Assembly (NCBI GenBank): GCA_033032175.1
Contig: CM065328.1
Span: 9,796,690 to 9,860,689 of the forward strand
Source of the DNA: Saturnia japonica
Lineage: Eukaryota; Arthropoda; Insecta; Lepidoptera; Saturniidae
Direction: 5' to 3'
Length of the DNA stretch: 64,000 nucleotides
Under the pieces are notes generated by a model. That model worked only from the letters and a program-made list of their open reading frames with translations, did not search any database and was not told where the DNA came from. Shown here piece after piece: positions 10,292-21,905 of the stretch (within the stretch, counting starts at the first letter, position 1; every line of letters starts with the position of its first letter). The position numbers were made by a program, and so were the translations under genes.

Positions 10292-11442
10292 TCTGTAATA
10301 AGACAATTTCTAATATCTGTTTTTATTAAATGGATTTTGCTGAAAATATGCACGCGCACTTTTTCTAATTATGCCTGTCTTGAAACCAAATGTAGTCAAC
10401 TTTTGGAGTTGTAGACCCGATGAAAACGAAACAGATTTGTTTCTCTAATTTTTGATTTATTTAGCATGCGATTTGAGATTTCAGCAACCAGAGAGCTTGA
10501 TGAATATAATGCGCACTTTGCTTTCTTGGTAATTTTAAAATCTGGCTACTCCTTTAGTAAAATTATTAGGGTTAAATTAGGGTATTATTGTGAATAATTA
10601 GAGTAAAATTCTGAAACGTACTAGAACTTCTACTACCATTGCATAAAAATACATTTTTACACCTGTTTCAGTTAGTGCAAAAGAAATAAGAAAACAATAT
10701 TTCATCATTAGTGCATTATGGATAATCATAAAAAAATCATCTTAGCGGGGATTCTCCAGTCAACGAATAAAGATACATTTGATGATGAAGCAATGAATCT
10801 AGTCATGTGCATGAACATAATATATTGTTTTATAATTAGTATTTTTGATTTGTATATGGGACGCTGGCAGACACTATTGTTGAAATCTCGTAAAAAAGCG
10901 TACGAGTTTTTTTTTGCTCGTTTACAGAACTGCAAAATATCCTAAAAGTACGAGATTTCTCGTACGTCTGGCAACGCATGTTATGATTCATCCGTGTGCA
11001 AAAGCACCCCCACCTATTTTTTTACAGCGTTCTTTGTTTTCAATCTTCCCATTACGTAATAGGCAATGACGAAACGTAAAAGTTGTATTATAGGTTATAA
11101 AATTATGTGTAGAACATAAAAATAGTGTTATTGTATTTTAGCTATGTGTATCAAGATTTATAATATTACCAGGTATTGATTTTATTTGCATATCATTTTT
11201 TTTTAAATATTTGTTATTTGAAAAGCTATGTATGTAAACTACATAAAACCTTTTTTGTGTACCTTTTGACTTTTATTTCATTTGATTCTAATATTACATT
11301 TAAAATGTGGTAAAACTTGAGAAATAGTCTCTAATATACTAATTATAATAAATCAGTATATTACAAATACAAAAGTTCAAGTTTTTAGCAGTACGTATAT
11401 TTAGTCGAAGTAGGTATAGTATAACCTATAATTATAAAATTG
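10292..11442. other. Unassigned AT-rich stretch
   Basis: Two overlapping short frames near 10720-10945 have no recognisable domain. CGTACGAGTT at 10899 and CGAGATTTCTCGTACG at 10950 form a weak inverted pair. Nothing further is seen. Confidence 0.4.
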
Positions 11443-11467
11443 TTTTTTTTTTTTTTTTTTTTTTTTT
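11443..11467. repeat. Poly(T) run of 25
   Basis: Directly visible homopolymer. It could be the poly(A) tail of a minus-strand retrotransposed copy, but I recognise no element next to it. Confidence 0.9.
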
Positions 11468-11914
11468 CGAATTAACTAGACTCTTAGGTTTTTGGGTCTT
11501 GGAGCCAATAGAGGCTTTCAAAGCTTCACCAGGCTTGAGTAATATTGTAGGATGAACAATAAATAGTTTTATTTAAGCGCCATCTCTTAGAATGAATGAG
11601 TACGAGTACCTTACTATACCTCTAATAACTTCGTAATTGATTACTAATAACTGATTATCCGTCTCCACACAGATGGCGCTATGAATGAAGTTTTTACTGA
11701 ATCTTTTATTTTTGTTTTATTTGGATTTAATTATTGTATTTATTTAGAAATGATATAAAATACATTTCATAAATTATCATACATTTTTACTTCATGTCAT
11801 TTATTTTTGAAATGCCTTTATATACTTCAGTATTCATACGGGAAATATGTACACATTATAGGCAGGTATATATAAAACACTATAGGGCGAGCATCCTCCG
11901 CGGACGCTTCGTCG
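11468..11914. other. Unassigned stretch
   Basis: No gene or known repeat recognised between the poly(T) run and the SINE at 11.9 kb. Confidence 0.4.
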
Positions 11915-12178
11915 TACATAACATAACATAACGCCTGTATTTCCCGAAGGGTTAGGCAGAGGTGTACTAATGTACACCCACAATTCGCCGAGTATGTTTT
12001 TTAGGTCCCATGTAATAGGGGGCGAGCCTATTGCCATTAATCGGGCACGAAACCAAACTCCGAGCTGCTACTAAGATTATCATAGGAAAAACCCTATAAC
12101 ACTTTGCTCGACCTGGGATTCGAACCCAGGGTCTCGCTCATAGCAGTCGCGCTTACGACCACTAGGCTAACGAGGCAG
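11915..12178 (-). mobile_element. tRNA-derived SINE S1, full copy
   Basis: The minus strand starts GCCTCGTTAGCCTAGTGGTC (A box) and has a B box (GGGTTCGAATCC) at about 12116-12127, as in tRNA-derived pol III promoters. The body contains GGCAATAGGCTCGCC and TACACCTCTGCCTAACCC, and the tail is repeated TTATG units at 11915-11931. The copies at 24.6 kb (full) and 9.3 kb (tail) share the order. A SINE of this kind relies on a LINE's proteins to move. I rule out a functional tRNA because the sequence runs on ~190 bp past the head. Confidence 0.88.
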
Positions 12179-13264
12179 TTATTACCTAAAGGTTATAGTC
12201 ACACGATATGTATATAATTCATTATTATGTATAATACAGCATGTCCTTGAACGTACTATCGGGCTGAAATGCCGCGGGTGCAGCGCCGCGTCAAGTTTTC
12301 TTATTGCGTGCGGTACTTTATACATTTGTAGGTATATTATACATTTGTGGGTCGTGTTTTTATATTTAATAATAATTTCGTATATTAAATATTAATAGTT
12401 TTATTTCTACGTTATAATATAATATATTTTAACATATAAAAAATATTTTATTGTACCGCAATGACGAATTTTTTTTATTTTTTTTTTTATTTTTTATTTA
12501 TATATTATTATATGGTGTACCTGTGCCTATAAAATCTTTACAAAAAAAAATACCGATTGAGTCAATCTACTCAAAGGAGACGCCTAAGGAGAGTGCATAA
12601 GGTTAGATTTTCTATGTTTTTGGAGTTTCCAATTTTCATTTTTTTTCCAAAATGAAGTAGACTTACTTATCAAGGTGCTTGAGTGGTTAACTACTCCTCC
12701 ACATATGTCAATATTCTTATTAATCTAAATTGAGATTAAATTCCGTGTAAAAATAGTGATAGTACGTGCCTACCAACCTACATTAGTTTTTTTTATAGGT
12801 ACCGGTTAGGCAAATCCGTTGCCTTGTGTTTTACAATAAGCACTTCCTTTTGCCAAGCGGCCTTAAGTTTACTCGTTTATTTTGTTTTTATTTAAATAAG
12901 TAATTGTTTTTTTTTGCCTTGACAATATGCTTTCAACGGTGGCCCTAGAGTAGAGTGAGAGGTGCAGTCGCTCACCAGGTAGCAAGGGGCGCCAAAATAC
13001 CAAATGCGAAAAACGATTTCGAACGAAAAATATAATGTTATTTAAATAAAAATACAAATATGTATCATTATTTCTTTTAATTCCATAATTACAATACTTT
13101 TTAAGTTAAATTAACTCAATAAGTAGGTAAGCATAGTTTGTTTTCATTGGTTAATATTATTTATTTTGACCTATACTGAAATACAATTTATGGTGTGAAA
13201 GCATCGCCCAAAGAACAACGAAAGATAATCTCACTCAATCGTAATGATTGTTAAATTGTAGCTC
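12179..13264. other. Unassigned AT-rich stretch
   Basis: 12350-12520 is nearly pure A/T. A 62-codon frame at 12869-13057 covers a less AT-rich block (CTCACCAGGTAGCAAGGGGC) that I cannot identify. No gene is supported. Confidence 0.4.
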
Positions 13265-13370
13265 CATCTGTTTTTCTTAGAACAGACTATACTGTTAGCC
13301 ACTAAGGGCACTGCAGCCTCAGACGGTTTTTACAGCTTTACCGTGGCTTGGTGTGGTCCATCCATTGGTT
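13265..13370 (+). repeat. Interspersed repeat P
   Basis: AGAACAGACTATACTGTTAG, AAGGGCACTGCAGCC and TTTTTACAGCTTTACCGTGG match the 3.2 kb copy in the same orientation. Confidence 0.55.
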
Positions 13371-13879
13371 TATTCCGGCAGCTGCAATTATGATCTAAAG
13401 TATCTTTCTAACAAGTTTAATTGTGATATAAATGTTCAGGCACACTGACATATAATCCTAAGCGATATAGTGGTTACACGCATATGTAAATTAATAAAAT
13501 TTTGCTTCCTAAGTAGCGCCATCTAGTAAGTACGTTCGCTAAATAACAATTACGAAATGTAAAAATTTCATCAAATAGTATGCCTATTTTTACATAGATG
13601 TCATTTTTTTTACAATTTCAATTTTAAATATTTTTAATTATGTTCACCATGAAATAACTACAATTTAGAATGTGAATTTCATTATGATTATAATAAGAAA
13701 ATACAACACACTCGTATAGAAAGAAAGAGAAAAAGTCCTGTAGATGGGGCGTAACATTTTTACCCTTACTTGACAATTTCTACAAGTCTACTCCTACACT
13801 GTACACTCACGATCAAACTTCGTTGCTATAATATTTGTGGTCTCAAAAAAGAATATATTTTCGTACAGGAATTAAGTAA
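13371..13879. other. Unassigned stretch
   Basis: No gene or recognised repeat. The flanking A at 13879 is half of the Helitron insertion site. Confidence 0.4.
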
Positions 13880-14409
13880 TCTATTTATATGATTAATAAA
13901 ATTGAAGTGTCTGTTTGTACTGTCAAAATAACAGCTTTTTACTAAACCCATATGAAAGTATATACGGCAGGTAGAGGTACCTACAAAAAAAAAAATAATT
14001 AAAAAATTGTTGTCTGTTCGTCTCCGAAACGGTTGGACCGAATTTGACGGGACTTTCACTGGCGCAGATAGCTGATGTTCTATGGAGTAACTTAGGCTAC
14101 TTTTATTTTAGAAAAAGAATTAGTGTTTCACGCAAATGAAAATTAAATCGTAAAAGCGACTATTTTGGGGAGGTTAAATGGTTTATGCTGAGTAAACTGA
14201 GTGAATATATCAAATTAATATAGTACTTATTTAATTGTAGATATTCAAAATACCTACAAAAAAGTCAACGAGAGCATAGTAAGTGTCTATTTTAGAGATA
14301 ACCCACAATAAGCTTTTTTATCTTTAAAATAACCGGAAGTACGGTTCACACGTATGCTCGATCGACGGCATTAAATAGTCCACGCGAGCGCAGCCACGGG
14401 CACAGCTAG
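13880..14409 (+). mobile_element. Helitron-like family 1, full length (530 bp)
   Basis: Begins TC after an A and ends CTAG before a T, the junction expected of Helitron-type insertion into AT. The 5' region reads TTAATAAAATTGAAGTG and then GTCAAAATAACAGC. The middle has CGAAACGGTTGGACCG and GATAGCTGATGTTCTATGG. The 3' end has a GC-rich hairpin (CGCGAGCGCAGCC) before ACAGCTAG. The copies at 19.3, 27.1 and 56.4 kb have the same ends and lengths of 512-528 bp. It is non-autonomous with no Rep/helicase frame, and resembles the short lepidopteran Lep1-type Helitrons (from memory). Confidence 0.85.
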
Positions 14410-15634
14410 TATAATAAATATAATATTAAATATACTTACTTCATGAAAATATTACATAATAAATTCAGATTTAGTTCGTAAGGTAGGTAAAATTGATCTG
14501 TCTTGAGCTGGTTAATTTTACAATAACACAATGCAATATTCAGTACACGTTAATATTACGACGTGATATCGATCGATCGCAAAATGATAACATGCTTGGT
14601 TAATTAAACCCGCAGCCGCAAGCAAACACATACTAGATGGAATCACATCGAATTTGTTCGTGATTTATTTAAAAAAACATAGTGTTTATTTTTATAGATT
14701 TCAGCTGCAAATAATACGTCAGATTTTGTATCCGATTGTCTGATCATACTATCTGATAGTATTGACTCTATACACATCCGATTGTTGCTTTAGACTTTTT
14801 CCGAATTCAATCGTTCCAGAGTTATCGTACACAACAGAAAAAAAGATGGACGACGAAGTACTAATACACATTGCATTATTGCAGTATTGAAGGAATATAC
14901 AGTTTTTATGACTATAATCTTCAGAAAAAAATTAGGATACCGTATTGTGTATCTCATGACATCTTTTTCGCCCTGCTTAAAAATTAGATGATTTTTAGTT
15001 AGATTACCGAAATTATAAACTGATACACGCCAATGCTATCGTGATTGCCTGAGTCACAAGCAAATACGTTTATCTACGGCCACGATAAGCCGTTGAATAT
15101 CGTAACTTTCCACCGTTGTCCGAACCACAACGATGCGTCCCGTTCAGTCTCAACGCTAGAGACAACCGGCAAGTCGGAAGCTATTTTATCTCTGCCCAGA
15201 AGTATGCAAACAGCGCCTTCATACAATCGGATCGGCAATACGATCGTAAAAACATCGGCGCTGTTACAGGGTTAAGCTATCGGATCCGACTGTCGGATGA
15301 AAAAATATGACTTTCAAGTGTACAGATGGAAAACGGAATACATTAGTGTGCGTATTATTTTGTTAATTTTTTTTGTTATACGTGTTACATCCACTTACAG
15401 TACACGTAACCACAATTAAACACGTTTACTTAACGTTAAATTACACTTAATTAACTTAGATTCTGCAAAAATAATCGAGATTTGGTTTGTCACGAATTAA
15501 GTACCATCCAGGCCATTATTATATACGAAAATAGTCTCGTTTCCCTGTATCGTTGTAACATAAGCGTGTGATCTAGATTTGTTAATAAAAAGTAAATTAT
15601 TATTACACAATAAAAAAGGTAGATAGTAAAACCA
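14410..15634. other. Unassigned stretch
   Basis: 15045-15310 carries two overlapping plus-strand frames of 64-76 codons without recognisable domains. The two short blocks ATCCGATTGTC (14731) and ATCGGATCCGACTGTCGGAT (15279) are loosely similar in inverted sense, but no element boundary can be drawn. Confidence 0.4.
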
Positions 15635-15810
15635 AACACAACGGCTACCACCGAAAGATCCATCAGCGGTCTTACGACATCGAGTCCTTCAAGCGTAACT
15701 ATATAGATATATTTATCCAGACCGGCACGACGGTGGTGACCTCTCGATCTCTCGGTGGTCGTCGCTGTTTGGTTTGAACTGTGCTCCTATCAGATACAGT
15801 GCTCGCACTT
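15635..15810. repeat. Repeat X with imperfect inverted arms
   Basis: The arm ACAACGGCTACCACCGAAAG (about 15638-15658) is partly complementary to TCTCGGTGGTCGTCGCTG at about 15749-15768. The interior contains CATCGAGTCCTTCAAGCGTA and CCGGCACGACGGTGGTGACC, like the copies at 6.0 and 37.6 kb. It looks like two repeat X ends facing each other. Confidence 0.5.
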
Positions 15811-16066
15811 AGCCGTGATACTAAAAAAACAAAGTGTGAGTACATATGCGGTTTAAGTGAAAATTCTCTCTCTCTGTCTCTTTAAAACCTATATATACAT
15901 TTACACCTATCTATCTCTCTTTCGTTACACATTTTCATTTCATAAAATCCAATTCACACCGTCCCAAAAGAAGTTTCACTTTAAAAAAAAAAAAAATTAG
16001 AAATGCAAGCTGTATTATACTGTAAATTCGGCATCAACAATGTACGCTGTGGAAAATTGTAATTAA

Positions 16067-16700
16067 CTAGCGGTCGCACAATGATCGAAATTCGACCAGC
16101 GACTTTTTAATCGAGTTTTTTGGCGGGATCTTGAAGTGACATGTTGTGGTTGTTATTTTTAATTCATTTACTTAGGTTTTGACCCTATATTATGTAATAT
16201 TTGTGGCGTTTTGCGTGATATAGTTTGGTTTTTGTGCATAAGTGAAGTGGATTATAAATATAAGCTGAAAGCATTCATTCCGAGATCACACAAAAATTCC
16301 CTAGAAAGTTCTAACAAGGGAGCCACCATCTTGTTAGGATACTGAATCGTCATAACACATGACAATATAATTCACTCGATAATGGCAGTAATGGTCTTCA
16401 TTAAAGAGGACCGGTTGCCAACTTAGGAAGAAGAAGACTTTTTAATCATTTCACTTTTCATTGAGTGACAATGTCAATATTTTGGGGGGGGTCTAAGTTC
16501 AATGGCACTGGTCTGGTTAGGATTCGCAGTATTAATTTATTTATATATTAATAACAGATACTTTATATAAATTTTAGCCTTCTGTACTCCTCTCCATATA
16601 AACTTTAACAATGCCAAATTTTTCACAGTCTTTCGTGCACGCAATACGCATAAAAAGGTGTCCGAAGTTTTCTTCTCACGTATTAATATAATGACTACAT
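16067..16700 (-). mobile_element. Helitron-like family 4, interrupted by a SINE
   Basis: The minus-strand 3' end is CTAG before T with the TCGAA...TTCGA hairpin. The body resumes after 16435 with CATTGAGTGACAATGTCAAT and AAACTTTAACAATGCCAAAT and reaches CTCACGTATTAATAT near 16690. The intervening 16113-16435 is an insertion with its own target duplication. Without it the element would be about 0.3 kb, near the family length. Confidence 0.75.
16113..16435 (+). mobile_element. SINE R inserted with 12-bp target duplication
   Basis: The 12-mer GACTTTTTAATC occurs at 16101-16112 and again at 16436-16447, exactly flanking this 323-bp insert, as expected for retrotransposition. The insert starts GAGTTTTTTGGCGGGATCTT, contains CCACCATCTTGTTAG and ends AGGAAGAAGAA. 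A minus-strand relative lies at 21037-21329. There is no obvious tRNA head, so it could also be a 5'-truncated LINE 3' end. Confidence 0.8.
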
Positions 16701-16843
16701 TTTACACTGTATATTTATACAGACCCGTATGTTTACAACACAGTTACAATGTATGTACTGTATTTATATATTAATGTGTTTTGCATATTGTTGATGTTGC
16801 GGCTATCGAATAAACCGTCATATTATTGTGTTTTATTATTATA

Positions 16844-17107
16844 CTAGCGCTTTGTCCGCGGCTTCGCACGCGTTATTGTTGAGTTGAGTTCAATACTACT
16901 TCAAAGTTTCGATACTTGTAATTCTGTATCAGTTTTTTACTGTCTTTGCCCTGCTTAGGAATGAATCGATGTCGTCCACATTCACCTAATGAAACAAAGT
17001 ATCGAAACCGTATTCGATTTCCCTTCAAAGTCTCGTTACTTGAGTTCTTTATCAAAAGCAAACAGACCGACAGACGCGATGGGGAATTTTGTTTTATGAT
17101 ATATAGA
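16844..17107 (-). mobile_element. Helitron-like family 5 (264 bp)
   Basis: The plus strand reads A|CTAGCGCTTTGTCCGCGGCT at the left and ATATAGA|T at the right, so the minus-strand element runs from TC after A to CTAG before T. A CGCG...CGCG hairpin lies about 9 nt from CTAG. The interior contains GAATGAATCGATGTCGTCC. The 92-codon frame across it is incidental. Confidence 0.7.
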
Positions 17108-18115
17108 TGATAATGATTACTATCGATTATCCACAAAACGATATTTATCAATCAAATTGCTCTTCCAATAGAACAACGCCGTATTTACATTTAAGTAATT
17201 TTTAGTAGAAATATTTAAAAGTTTTGAATTGATGAATATTTGGGGAAATTAAGCCAATTCCCTAACGACATTCACTCCCTCTATCATAAGCTATTGTAAG
17301 AACAATTATGATATTTTTTCTATAAATATAATTTTTGTTGCAGGAACTCATGACACCAAAATGTCAAATTTGGGCTTTTTTTTAAATTATGTCATTGTAG
17401 AATTGTATGAGCGAAATATCACCGCCTGCTCACCCGCCCCGCGCCTCTCTTCATCAACACGCTGCAAGGGCCTGGGGCGGGGTAAATGAAAAGGTTCGAT
17501 ACCATATGAGTACTCAGTAGATCAAATTATCCCCAGTTATTTTTAACCCCCTGATACAAAAATAGAGGTGTTGTAAGTTTAACTCACAAATGGCTGAACC
17601 GATTTAGGTCTAGTTTTTTTTTGTTGATCGATCGAAAGTGTTCTTAGTTATGACTAAAAAAAATCGAATGTTTGAACATTATCAGCTATTCAATAGTTGA
17701 TAAATAGATGTGAGCATCTTCCACAGGTCTGATTGAGTCGAGATTTGGTATTCTGTTACTTCAATGATATTAGAAAATTCTTTGGCTTGATGCTGCACAG
17801 TCACCTGGAATCCGTATGATACCTAGCTCCTCACCAACTTACAGTAGAGTTAGCGTATTTGGGCTTATTGGAATTGCCTCAAAGAATAGGTTACTTGTGT
17901 CGGGTCTTTATACATTTTCAATTTACCTTGTTCAAAATTGTGGCTCTATTTGGCGTTAGGTACATTAAGTAAAATTTTGCCGCCATAGTAAAACATATTG
18001 AATTTGGTCTATTTAAATAATATTTTAAAATTAGTTGACCCTCATAGTTCTCGCACACAACGCTCACATGTAGCTTATCGTTGTTCTAACTTTCCATACC
18101 TACTTATATTTTTCC
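17108..18115. other. Unassigned stretch
   Basis: A CpG-rich patch at 17425-17490 (GCCTGCTCACCCGCCCCGCG) vaguely resembles the inverse of 56165-56215. A family 6-like trace (TAACTCACAAATGGCTGAAC) is near 17580. Nothing else is seen. Confidence 0.4.
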
Positions 18116-18290
18116 AGATTGCTTGACGTTTATAGCTACTGCTTCGCTGCTTAGGGTCATAGCGTGAAGTTATTTAGCCCATTACCTTCCTCAATAAATA
18201 AGCTATAGGCTGCAAAAAGAATTTGTCAAATTAGACAGGTAGATTCAGAGATTACCGCATACAAACAAACAACCTGTCGAGCGTTATGAT
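18116..18290 (-). mobile_element. Helitron-like family 3 fragment
   Basis: CTGCTTCGCTGCTTAGGGTC, then CATAGCGTGAAGTTATTTAG and AATAAGCTATAGGC resemble 38350-38450 in the full copy at 37.8 kb and, inverted, 56030-56130. Both ends are missing. Confidence 0.45.
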
Positions 18291-18569
18291 AGTATAATAT
18301 GTATATTAAAATAGATAATTAGGTTGAAGTATATACTATATTATACGAAAGTTTACAGCCCTCTACGGTACGAGTAAAAATATTAAAACTGGGTCATACA
18401 CTGAGTCTTTCTAGGGTTGCCAAATAGTTTTAAATTAATTTGTGGAACCTGGGCTACAACTAGAAGCTCCACGGTGCTCCCCTCTGTTACCCGGATCACA
18501 CCTTGATCGTAAAAAACCAAACACATACAAAAGTAAATACGATTTTGAAAACTATGATAATCGTGGAAT

Positions 18570-18665
18570 TGGCTTAGCTGTGTTATATATGACAAGATTT
18601 CTACGCACTGTTTTATGTAAATCACGAGTGATCGGTGGTTCGATTCCCGCTGATTTAGAATTTTT
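18570..18665 (+). mobile_element. tRNA-like SINE head fragment
   Basis: Contains a B-box-like GGTTCGATTCC at about 18637-18647 and GGCTTAGCTGTG as a possible A box about 65 bp upstream. No intact tRNA fold is evident, so a SINE head is likelier than a tRNA gene. Confidence 0.4.
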
Positions 18666-18835
18666 ATGTTTTTATTAATAAAGTTATGAAAATAAATATT
18701 TTTGTTATTTGTTTAATAAATAGAATGCACAAAATGAAATTATAATTTGTTTATATTAAAATAGTAATAATTAATAATAAAATATTAATTTTCATAACTT
18801 TATAAAAAAAACTATATAGTTTGTATATAAAAATA

Positions 18836-18920
18836 TCGTGCGTGACTCGAACCTCATGGAGCACTCGTAATGCACACACAGCAGTGTATAACAATCTGGT
18901 CATAACATAATATATAGAGC
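18836..18920 (-). mobile_element. tRNA-like SINE head fragment
   Basis: The minus strand has the B-box-like GAGGTTCGAGTCACG at about 18840-18855, preceded by TGTGTGCATTACGAGTGC. No complete cloverleaf can be drawn. Confidence 0.35.
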
Positions 18921-19336
18921 AAGGAACTTTGTTGCTACCGGATGTTCCAGGACATCTCTCGAGTTTATATTTTTTACACAATGAAATAAAAGTTAGTATT
19001 GATAAGTAATAACTAATGTATTTATTTATAATTTCATTGTCGCATCTCCACCACACAATGCGCGAGCAATTTTTAACTTTACCCGCTACTTAACGCGATA
19101 AAAGGAGGTATAATTTCAAAGCTTATTCCCAACCAAGGGAACCTTTGTTCCCAAACATCCACACATCCACCGTGTAGCAATCGTTGATAATTCGTTTCGT
19201 TGCCAGAAATAAGAGACGATGTAGATTTACTATTTTTATTGTAGCACACCTGATATTCGAGCAATGTCGCAGAAAGAGAGAGATATTTTTACGGTAGAAG
19301 GTTTTTAAATTTAATCAAAAATAATTTATACTATAA
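18921..19336. other. Unassigned stretch
   Basis: Only short frames of 61-101 codons without recognisable features. Confidence 0.4.
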
Positions 19337-19864
19337 CTAGCTGTGCCCGCGACTTCGTTCGCGCGGACTACAGAATGCCGTCGATTATGCATACGTGCGA
19401 ATCGTGCTACTTTCGCTCCCGGTTATATGCTTATTGCGGGTGAACCTTAGAAAATAGACATAATATTCTCTCGCTGACTTCTTTGTAGGTCTTTTTAATA
19501 TCTAAAATTATGTAGTACATTAATTTTATATATCTCTCATGGTTTACTCAGCATAAGCCATTTAAGTTCCCGAATCACCATAACCAGTTTTTGTTTATTT
19601 GTGTGGAACCCTAATTCTTTTTCTAAAATAAAAGTAGTCTAAGTTACTCCCTATAAAATCAGCTATCTACCAGTGAAAGTCCCGTCAAAATCGGTCCAAC
19701 CGTTTCGGAGATTACCCGGAACAAAAAGGCAGACAGACAAAAATTTAAAAAATTGGTGTTTTGCTTTAAGTATCGTATACTTAAAGGTAATTTCATAAGC
19801 ATTTATTAAAAAACTGTTATTTTGAAATTACAAACATACACTTAAATTTTATTAATTTTATAGA
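19337..19864 (-). mobile_element. Helitron-like family 1, full length (528 bp)
   Basis: The plus strand starts A|CTAGCTGTGCCCGCGACTTC and ends TTTTATAGA|T, so on the minus strand the element goes from TC after A to CTAG before T. A CCGCG...CGCGG hairpin sits 6 nt before CTAG. GTCAAAATCGGTCCAACCG and CCGTTTCGGAGATTACCC are conserved with the other copies. Confidence 0.87.
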
Positions 19865-20689
19865 TTATAGTAGGTTTTATGTTGATTTTGCCAACACACC
19901 CCACTGAGTGAACGATAGAATAAATTAATATTATAATTTTATTTTTGATTATATTATGTTCTGAACATTATAATTTTTGTGGGGTATAAACAGCGCGGAA
20001 CATAAAAATAATATAATATAGTAGACATGACAACCCTGCGTTATCCTACGTGTAATATATAATGCAACGGCAGTATAAACTTACATTTTAATGGGCAGTG
20101 AGTCGTTTCAGCTCTGTTTTAATTAATAGATACACTTCTGGTCCGACGCGATTTTGTTTCATAATTTACGATAACCATGTTGTATGGTTCATTTATTTTA
20201 TTAAATACTAACGGTTGCCTGCGACTTCGTTCCCTTTGCCTTCGAAATGAAACGACTCGTGCGTTAACTATATTAACCAAATCATATTCGTGTGTACAGG
20301 CGTGATGGTATGTTATATATCCAACGCACAGTCATAATTAAAGTTACTAATAACAGAAAAGAAGTTCAGGGAGTCGATAATTCTTATTGGAAATTTCGAA
20401 CTCTTTAAGATTTTCTTTTAATTTCTCTAACAAATAGTTTTCCGTCATTCTCAAAAACCAGACCTCTTTTTTGGGATCTTTAATTGTTTATAACTTTTGC
20501 AATTTCATATTCGCGGGTTTTTAAAGTTTTCATATTTTTGTAAATCGTTCGTATTACGAATCCAATGAGTTTATCCAATCAACCAAAAATACTTTACTCT
20601 ATTAAACGCCCTAAGAAGGTATTTATTAACGTCAAAACACTACTTCCGGCTTGGAAAACATCCCAGTTATGGAGAAGAGTCCGCAAGTG
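19865..20689. other. Mostly unassigned; small Helitron and SINE stubs
   Basis: 20208-20235 (CTAACGGTTGCCTGCGACTT) looks like a mutated CTAG terminus, and 20296-20320 (ACAGGCGTGATGGTATGTTA) is the last part of SINE S1. Nothing else is recognised. Confidence 0.4.
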
Positions 20690-20790
20690 ACCCTTAATTC
20701 ATCTCCATTTTTTTTTCAACTGTGAAATTAGTCAAAGAGTCATTCACATAAATATATTATCTACCCTATAATAATCTTTTGACAGTTATG
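20690..20790 (-). pseudogene. LINE C-terminal scrap
   Basis: TATCTACCCTATAATAATCT, in the minus-strand reading KDYYRVDN, matches the end of the LINE remnant at 1.93 kb. Only the last codons and some tail survive. Confidence 0.45.
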
Positions 20791-21036
20791 AGAATCAAAA
20801 GTATTTTAATTTTACAGTAACAAGAATTAACACGCTTTTCGATTCGTGAAATAGACTACTTACAAACTCTTTTGTTAAAAAAAAAAAAAAAAAGTTTACA
20901 GAAAAATATTTTAAGCACAATAAGCTTAAAAGTATTAAGCGACCGAGAAAAGTGTTATACCTTCGTCCGAGTTCAAGAGGTTGACAGGCACGCATTTTAC
21001 ACACGGTTTATGGGGGCTCTAAGACACATTACATTT

Positions 21037-21329
21037 CTTTTTCTTCTTGTTTTGGCGCCGCAGAAGCACTTGCCAGTGTCAATATTTTTAAGCCTTTCTA
21101 GTATTCTATAATTTTCAAAGTGGAGTCTAACAAGATGGTGGATTCCTTGTTAGAATTATCTAGGGAGTCTTTGTGGCAACCCTAAATGCATGTTTCCAGT
21201 TTCTATTCAACATTTAATTCAGGTGTGCACAATAACCAAAATGCTACCAATATTGCTTAATAAAGAGGCAAAGAACCTAAGTTAATAAATGTTAATATTA
21301 GTGTTAGTTCAAGATCCCGCCCAAAACTC
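21037..21329 (-). mobile_element. SINE R, second copy
   Basis: The minus strand starts GAGTTTTGGGCGGGATCTTG and contains CAAGGAATCCACCATCTTG and TTAGACTCC, ending in AACAAGAAGAAAAAG. The order and length (293 bp) match the insert at 16113. No clear target duplication remains. Confidence 0.65.
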
Positions 21330-21361
21330 AAAAATTCATTTTTGAGCAGTCCGACCGGTCA

Positions 21362-21545
21362 AAAACCTACACCCTACAAAAAATCACTGCCAAATAAACT
21401 TGTGTTGTGTTCCTATTATGTTAACACAGCTTCTTGGGAAAGGGGGTTTTAGGTCTGCATGTGATACCTATTATGTTGCAAGCGTCCAAAGACTACGGTA
21501 ACCGCTTACCATCAGACGGGCCGTAAGTTTGTTTACCCTTAGATG
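21362..21545 (+). repeat. LINE 3' tail (CTTACCATCAG type)
   Basis: CTGCCAAATAAACTTGTGTT, then GTGTTCCTATTATG, AAGCGTCCAAAGACTACGGT and CGCTTACCATCAGACGGGCC form a tail I recognise from lepidopteran LINEs. Parts recur at 48835 (first half) and 49325 (second half), and inverted at 57225. Confidence 0.6.
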
Positions 21546-21814
21546 TATAAAAAGGTATTAGTACCCTTGTTTACAGTTTTCAGACATCCAGCAAACATAT
21601 TTATCGAATATAAAAAATAAAATACTAAAGTTCTGCTCACATTTTTCTTTCAAAAAACTGGATCTTTTGGTGAAGGAAACAGGAGTATACGTAATTTTTT
21701 ACACAGGTATAATCAGTACGAGCTGCAGCTGTCTCTCTCGTGCTGTATTCGGTCGTTCGGGCACAGCGCGACAGCAATACATATATTTGTGCTAAGACGT
21801 ACTTTTCAAACGGC

Positions 21815-21905
21815 TGACTGCCCTAAGCGCTCGCCCCCATGTTAGGTGAAACTGTAAAAGCCGCAGCGGCTTTAGGGCCCCTAAGGCTAACTGTGGTCAG
21901 TTTAA
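21815..21905 (-). repeat. Interspersed repeat P (inverted)
   Basis: GTGAAACTGTAAAAGCCGCA and GGGCCCCTAAGGCTAACTGT match the copy at 8005-8125 closely. Confidence 0.55.

Noticed and set aside
9940..10985. Possible hAT element with GGTTGCCAGA-like inverted ends
   Set aside because: Only about ten bases pair, the inner parts do not, and no 8-bp duplication is seen.
12116..12178. Possible tRNA gene on the minus strand
   Set aside because: A and B boxes are present, but the sequence continues as SINE S1 with the same body as at 24.6 kb, and a proper cloverleaf is not evident.
14700..15310. Possible MITE with ATCCGA-type inverted motifs
   Set aside because: Similarity is confined to short ATCCGA/TCGGAT words; ends and target duplication cannot be defined.
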